Assembly (NCBI GenBank): GCA_017694765.1
Contig: JADIML010000143.1
Span: 1 to 8,453, forward strand
Source: Candidatus Scybalomonas excrementavium
Lineage (GTDB): Bacteria; Bacillota; Clostridia; Lachnospirales; Lachnospiraceae
Reading direction: 5' to 3'
DNA length: 8,453 nt
Program-made: the position numbers and the translations under genes
Part shown: positions 6,545 to 8,453 of the stretch, piece after piece
Numbering within the stretch: position 1 is the stretch's first letter
How the letters are laid out: each line of letters opens with the position of its first letter
Notes under the pieces: generated by a model
The model's database searches: none
The model's input: only the letters and a program-made list of their open reading frames with translations
What the model was told of the DNA's origin: nothing

Positions 6545-6574
6545 TATTTGCATTAGGAGGTTTTTGTAGTATCT

Positions 6575-7549
6575 ATGAAAACAAGACAAGAAGCCATAAC
6601 AACAAGACTATTTGCAGAGGAACCGTTTTATTTTTGGATAGATGATCCAGTTTGGATAGAAGATTTTAAAGACAAGCAAGAAGAAAAATCAAATGCTAAA
6701 GTGTATACAAAAGATGACTTTCTAAAAGAAGTTTATTTTTCCGAAGAACAATATGATCAACTGTATTATCTTTTAAAAAGAAAACAAAATATTATATTTC
6801 AAGGTCCATCAGGAGTTGGGAAAACATTTAGTGCAAAACGCTTTGCATATTCTATATTAGGAGAAAAAGATGATACAAGAGTAAAAATACTTCAGTTTCA
6901 TCAAAGCTATTCGTATGAAGATTTTGTAATCGGTTTTCGACCAGTGAAAAATGGATTTACATTAAAAAAAGGTCCTTTTTATGAAATTTGTAAGCAGGCA
7001 GAGCAAGATAGAGAACACTCGTATTTTTTATTAATTGATGAAATCAATCGTGGAGATATTAGTAAAATATTTGGAGAATTATTTACATTATTAGAAGTAG
7101 ATAAACGAGAAGAAAAAATGCAAATACTGTATGCCAATGAGGAATTTCTGATTCCTAAAAATTTATATATCATTGGAATGATGAATACAGCAGATAGAAG
7201 TATCGCTGTTCTTGATTATGCCTTAAGAAGACGGTTTGCATTTGTTGACTTTACACCTGCATTTGATTCACAAGGATTTAAAAAATATCAAAAAGAAATA
7301 GGAGACAAATGCTTTAATCAAGTGATACAAGTCATTAAGCAAATCAACGAAGAAATTAAACAAGACGAGCTGTTAGGAAGTAGTTTTCAAATTGGGCACA
7401 GTTATTTTTGCACGAAACAGACAGTAACCAAGGAATGGTTAGAATCCGTCATTGAATTTGAAATGATTCCATTATTAAAAGAATATTGGTTTGAAGAAGA
7501 GAGAAAAGTGATAGAATGGAGTAAAAAGTTAAGAGAGGCGCTTGTATGA
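6575..7549 (+). CDS. mcrB: McrB-like AAA+ GTPase of an McrBC restriction system
   Basis: Motor subunit of a modification-dependent (type IV) restriction complex; the family hydrolyses GTP and drives DNA translocation with the nuclease McrC. The 324-residue protein is nearly all AAA+ module: Walker A GPSGVGKT (77-84), the McrB-type FHQSYSYEDFVIGFRP (108-123), Walker B LLIDEINRGD (152-161), the GTP-specificity block MMNTADRS (202-209), and RRRF (218-221). GSSFQIGHSYF (268-278) belongs to the C-terminal part. Only about 60 residues precede the AAA+ core, so the N-terminal DNA-binding domain that reads modified cytosine in E. coli McrB is absent. The only nearby Shine-Dalgarno, AGGAGG at 6555-6560, is 14 bases from the ATG, which is long and suggests weak translation. 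No in-frame ATG, GTG or TTG lies between them. It overlaps mcrC by 4 bases. Confidence 0.88.
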   Translation: MKTRQEAITTRLFAEEPFYFWIDDPVWIEDFKDKQEEKSNAKVYTKDDFLKEVYFSEEQYDQLYYLLKRKQNIIFQGPSGVGKTFSAKRFAYSILGEKDDTRVKILQFHQSYSYEDFVIGFRPVKNGFTLKKGPFYEICKQAEQDREHSYFLLIDEINRGDISKIFGELFTLLEVDKREEKMQILYANEEFLIPKNLYIIGMMNTADRSIAVLDYALRRRFAFVDFTPAFDSQGFKKYQKEIGDKCFNQVIQVIKQINEEIKQDELLGSSFQIGHSYFCTKQTVTKEWLESVIEFEMIPLLKEYWFEEERKVIEWSKKLREALV

Positions 7550-8453
7550 TAAAAATTCAAAATATTTATTATATGTTAGCCTATGCTTTTTATCAATTAC
7601 AGCAAGACGGTATATGGGAGGGCGAGGTAGAACAATTTGAAAATACGTTAGACTTACTTGGAGAGCTTTTTTATCAAGGATTGCGAATTCAAGTAAAACA
7701 AGGATTAAAACAAGAGTATAGAAGTAAACAAGAAGTGAGAAAAGAGATTCGTGGTAAAATACATTTTCTAGAAACAGTAAAAAGAGATGGATTTCAAAAA
7801 CAGCAAATGGTATGTAGTTATCAGCAAATGACAAAAAACTGCCAACATAATCAAATTATTAAAACAACACTAAAACTCCTTCTTGATTCCCCAATAGAAC
7901 AAAAAAGAAAAAATAAATTAAAAAGGCTCCTTCGTTATTTTTATGAGATAGAATATATATCATTAGAGCATGTCCAATGGAAGAAAGAACAAAAAAGAGG
8001 GAGTTTTCGTTATCAATTTCTTATCACACTTTGCTATCTCATTGTAAAAGGATTCATTCAAAAAGATGAAAAAGGAAATATTAAATTTCGAAAATTTCTT
8101 GATGAGCAGAGAATGAGTCGTCTCTATGAAAAATTTTTGTTAGAATATTATAAGAAAGAGATGCCTATGCTTACAGTGAAGGCTTCACAAATCTCATGGG
8201 TCATTGATGAAGGAGAAACCTTTATGTTACCTAAAATGCAAACAGATATTATGATTTCTAATCAAGAAAAGACATTGATTATCGATGCCAAGTATTATGA
8301 AAATATTTTTTATACACGACAGGATTTTGGAACAAAAACGATTCATTCCAAACATTTATATCAGATCTTTACTTATGTAAAAAATCAAGATAAAGAACAA
8401 AAAGGCAATGTATATGGGTTACTCTTGTATGCAAAAACAGAGGAAGAAGATAC
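7546..8453 (+). CDS. mcrC: McrC-like PD-(D/E)XK nuclease subunit (partial, 3' end off window)
   Basis: Nuclease partner of the McrB-like GTPase. The ATG at 7546 overlaps the mcrB stop in an ATGA, indicating translational coupling; AGAGAGG lies just upstream (7531-7537). In all, 302 codons are visible and the frame is still open at the right edge. The N-terminus MIKIQNIYYMLAYAFYQL resembles a clostridial McrC subgroup (from memory). Near the C-terminal side are the nuclease residues: YEKFLLEYY (194-202), the first acidic residue in MQTDIMI (D234), the IIDAKYY block (245-251, with D247 and K249), and LYQIFTYV (271-278) with the conserved glutamine after the core. These match the D...D-x-K pattern of PD-(D/E)XK enzymes. 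Family length is about 350 residues, so perhaps 40 or more residues are missing. It also has a long lysine- and glutamine-rich middle (about 50-180). Confidence 0.86.
   Translation, partial: MIKIQNIYYMLAYAFYQLQQDGIWEGEVEQFENTLDLLGELFYQGLRIQVKQGLKQEYRSKQEVRKEIRGKIHFLETVKRDGFQKQQMVCSYQQMTKNCQHNQIIKTTLKLLLDSPIEQKRKNKLKRLLRYFYEIEYISLEHVQWKKEQKRGSFRYQFLITLCYLIVKGFIQKDEKGNIKFRKFLDEQRMSRLYEKFLLEYYKKEMPMLTVKASQISWVIDEGETFMLPKMQTDIMISNQEKTLIIDAKYYENIFYTRQDFGTKTIHSKHLYQIFTYVKNQDKEQKGNVYGLLLYAKTEEED

Noticed and set aside
6979..7834. Reverse-strand open frames within mcrB and mcrC
   Set aside because: The + strand carries intact motif-bearing McrB and McrC proteins there, so these are antisense shadows.

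Overview
The window is a low-GC, almost gap-free stretch in which every convincing gene lies on the + strand. Strong AGGAGG-type ribosome binding sites, the gene content and the leader-controlled infC-rpmI-rplT operon point to an anaerobic Bacillota chromosome. Clostridia, and probably Lachnospiraceae, fit best, from remembered resemblance of the folate cluster and the McrBC pair; I could not search a database.

Layout. (1) Bases 1-2851 hold biosynthetic genes: the 3' end of a gene I read as a folate-cluster HD-domain protein, folP (dihydropteroate synthase), a fused folB-folK (dihydroneopterin aldolase plus HPPK), and a chorismate mutase that still carries a C-terminal ACT domain but only a collapsed remnant of the prephenate dehydratase domain normally between them. 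(2) ppk1 (polyphosphate kinase) follows at 2919-5006, short-spaced and co-directional, so it may share the transcript. (3) A strong sigma-A-type promoter at 5072-5100 starts a new unit. It has a roughly 240-base leader with an intrinsic terminator and a visible competing antiterminator pairing, then infC, rpmI and rplT. This matches the known L20-autoregulated IF3-L35-L20 operon of Bacillota. infC appears to start at an AUA codon. (4) After a strong inverted repeat comes an McrBC-type restriction pair: a short McrB-like AAA+ GTPase and, overlapping it by 4 bases, an McrC-like PD-(D/E)XK nuclease that runs off the right edge.

How they work together. FolB, FolK and FolP are consecutive steps from dihydroneopterin to dihydropteroate. 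The chorismate mutase acts on chorismate, which is also the source of the p-aminobenzoate used by FolP, so the cluster sits at a branch point between folate and aromatic amino acids. The ribosomal operon is a separate housekeeping unit. McrBC is a defence module placed behind it.

The most unusual items are the chorismate mutase-ACT protein with a deleted dehydratase core, the AUA start of infC, and the McrB lacking an N-terminal DNA-reading domain. No wholly new system is evident.
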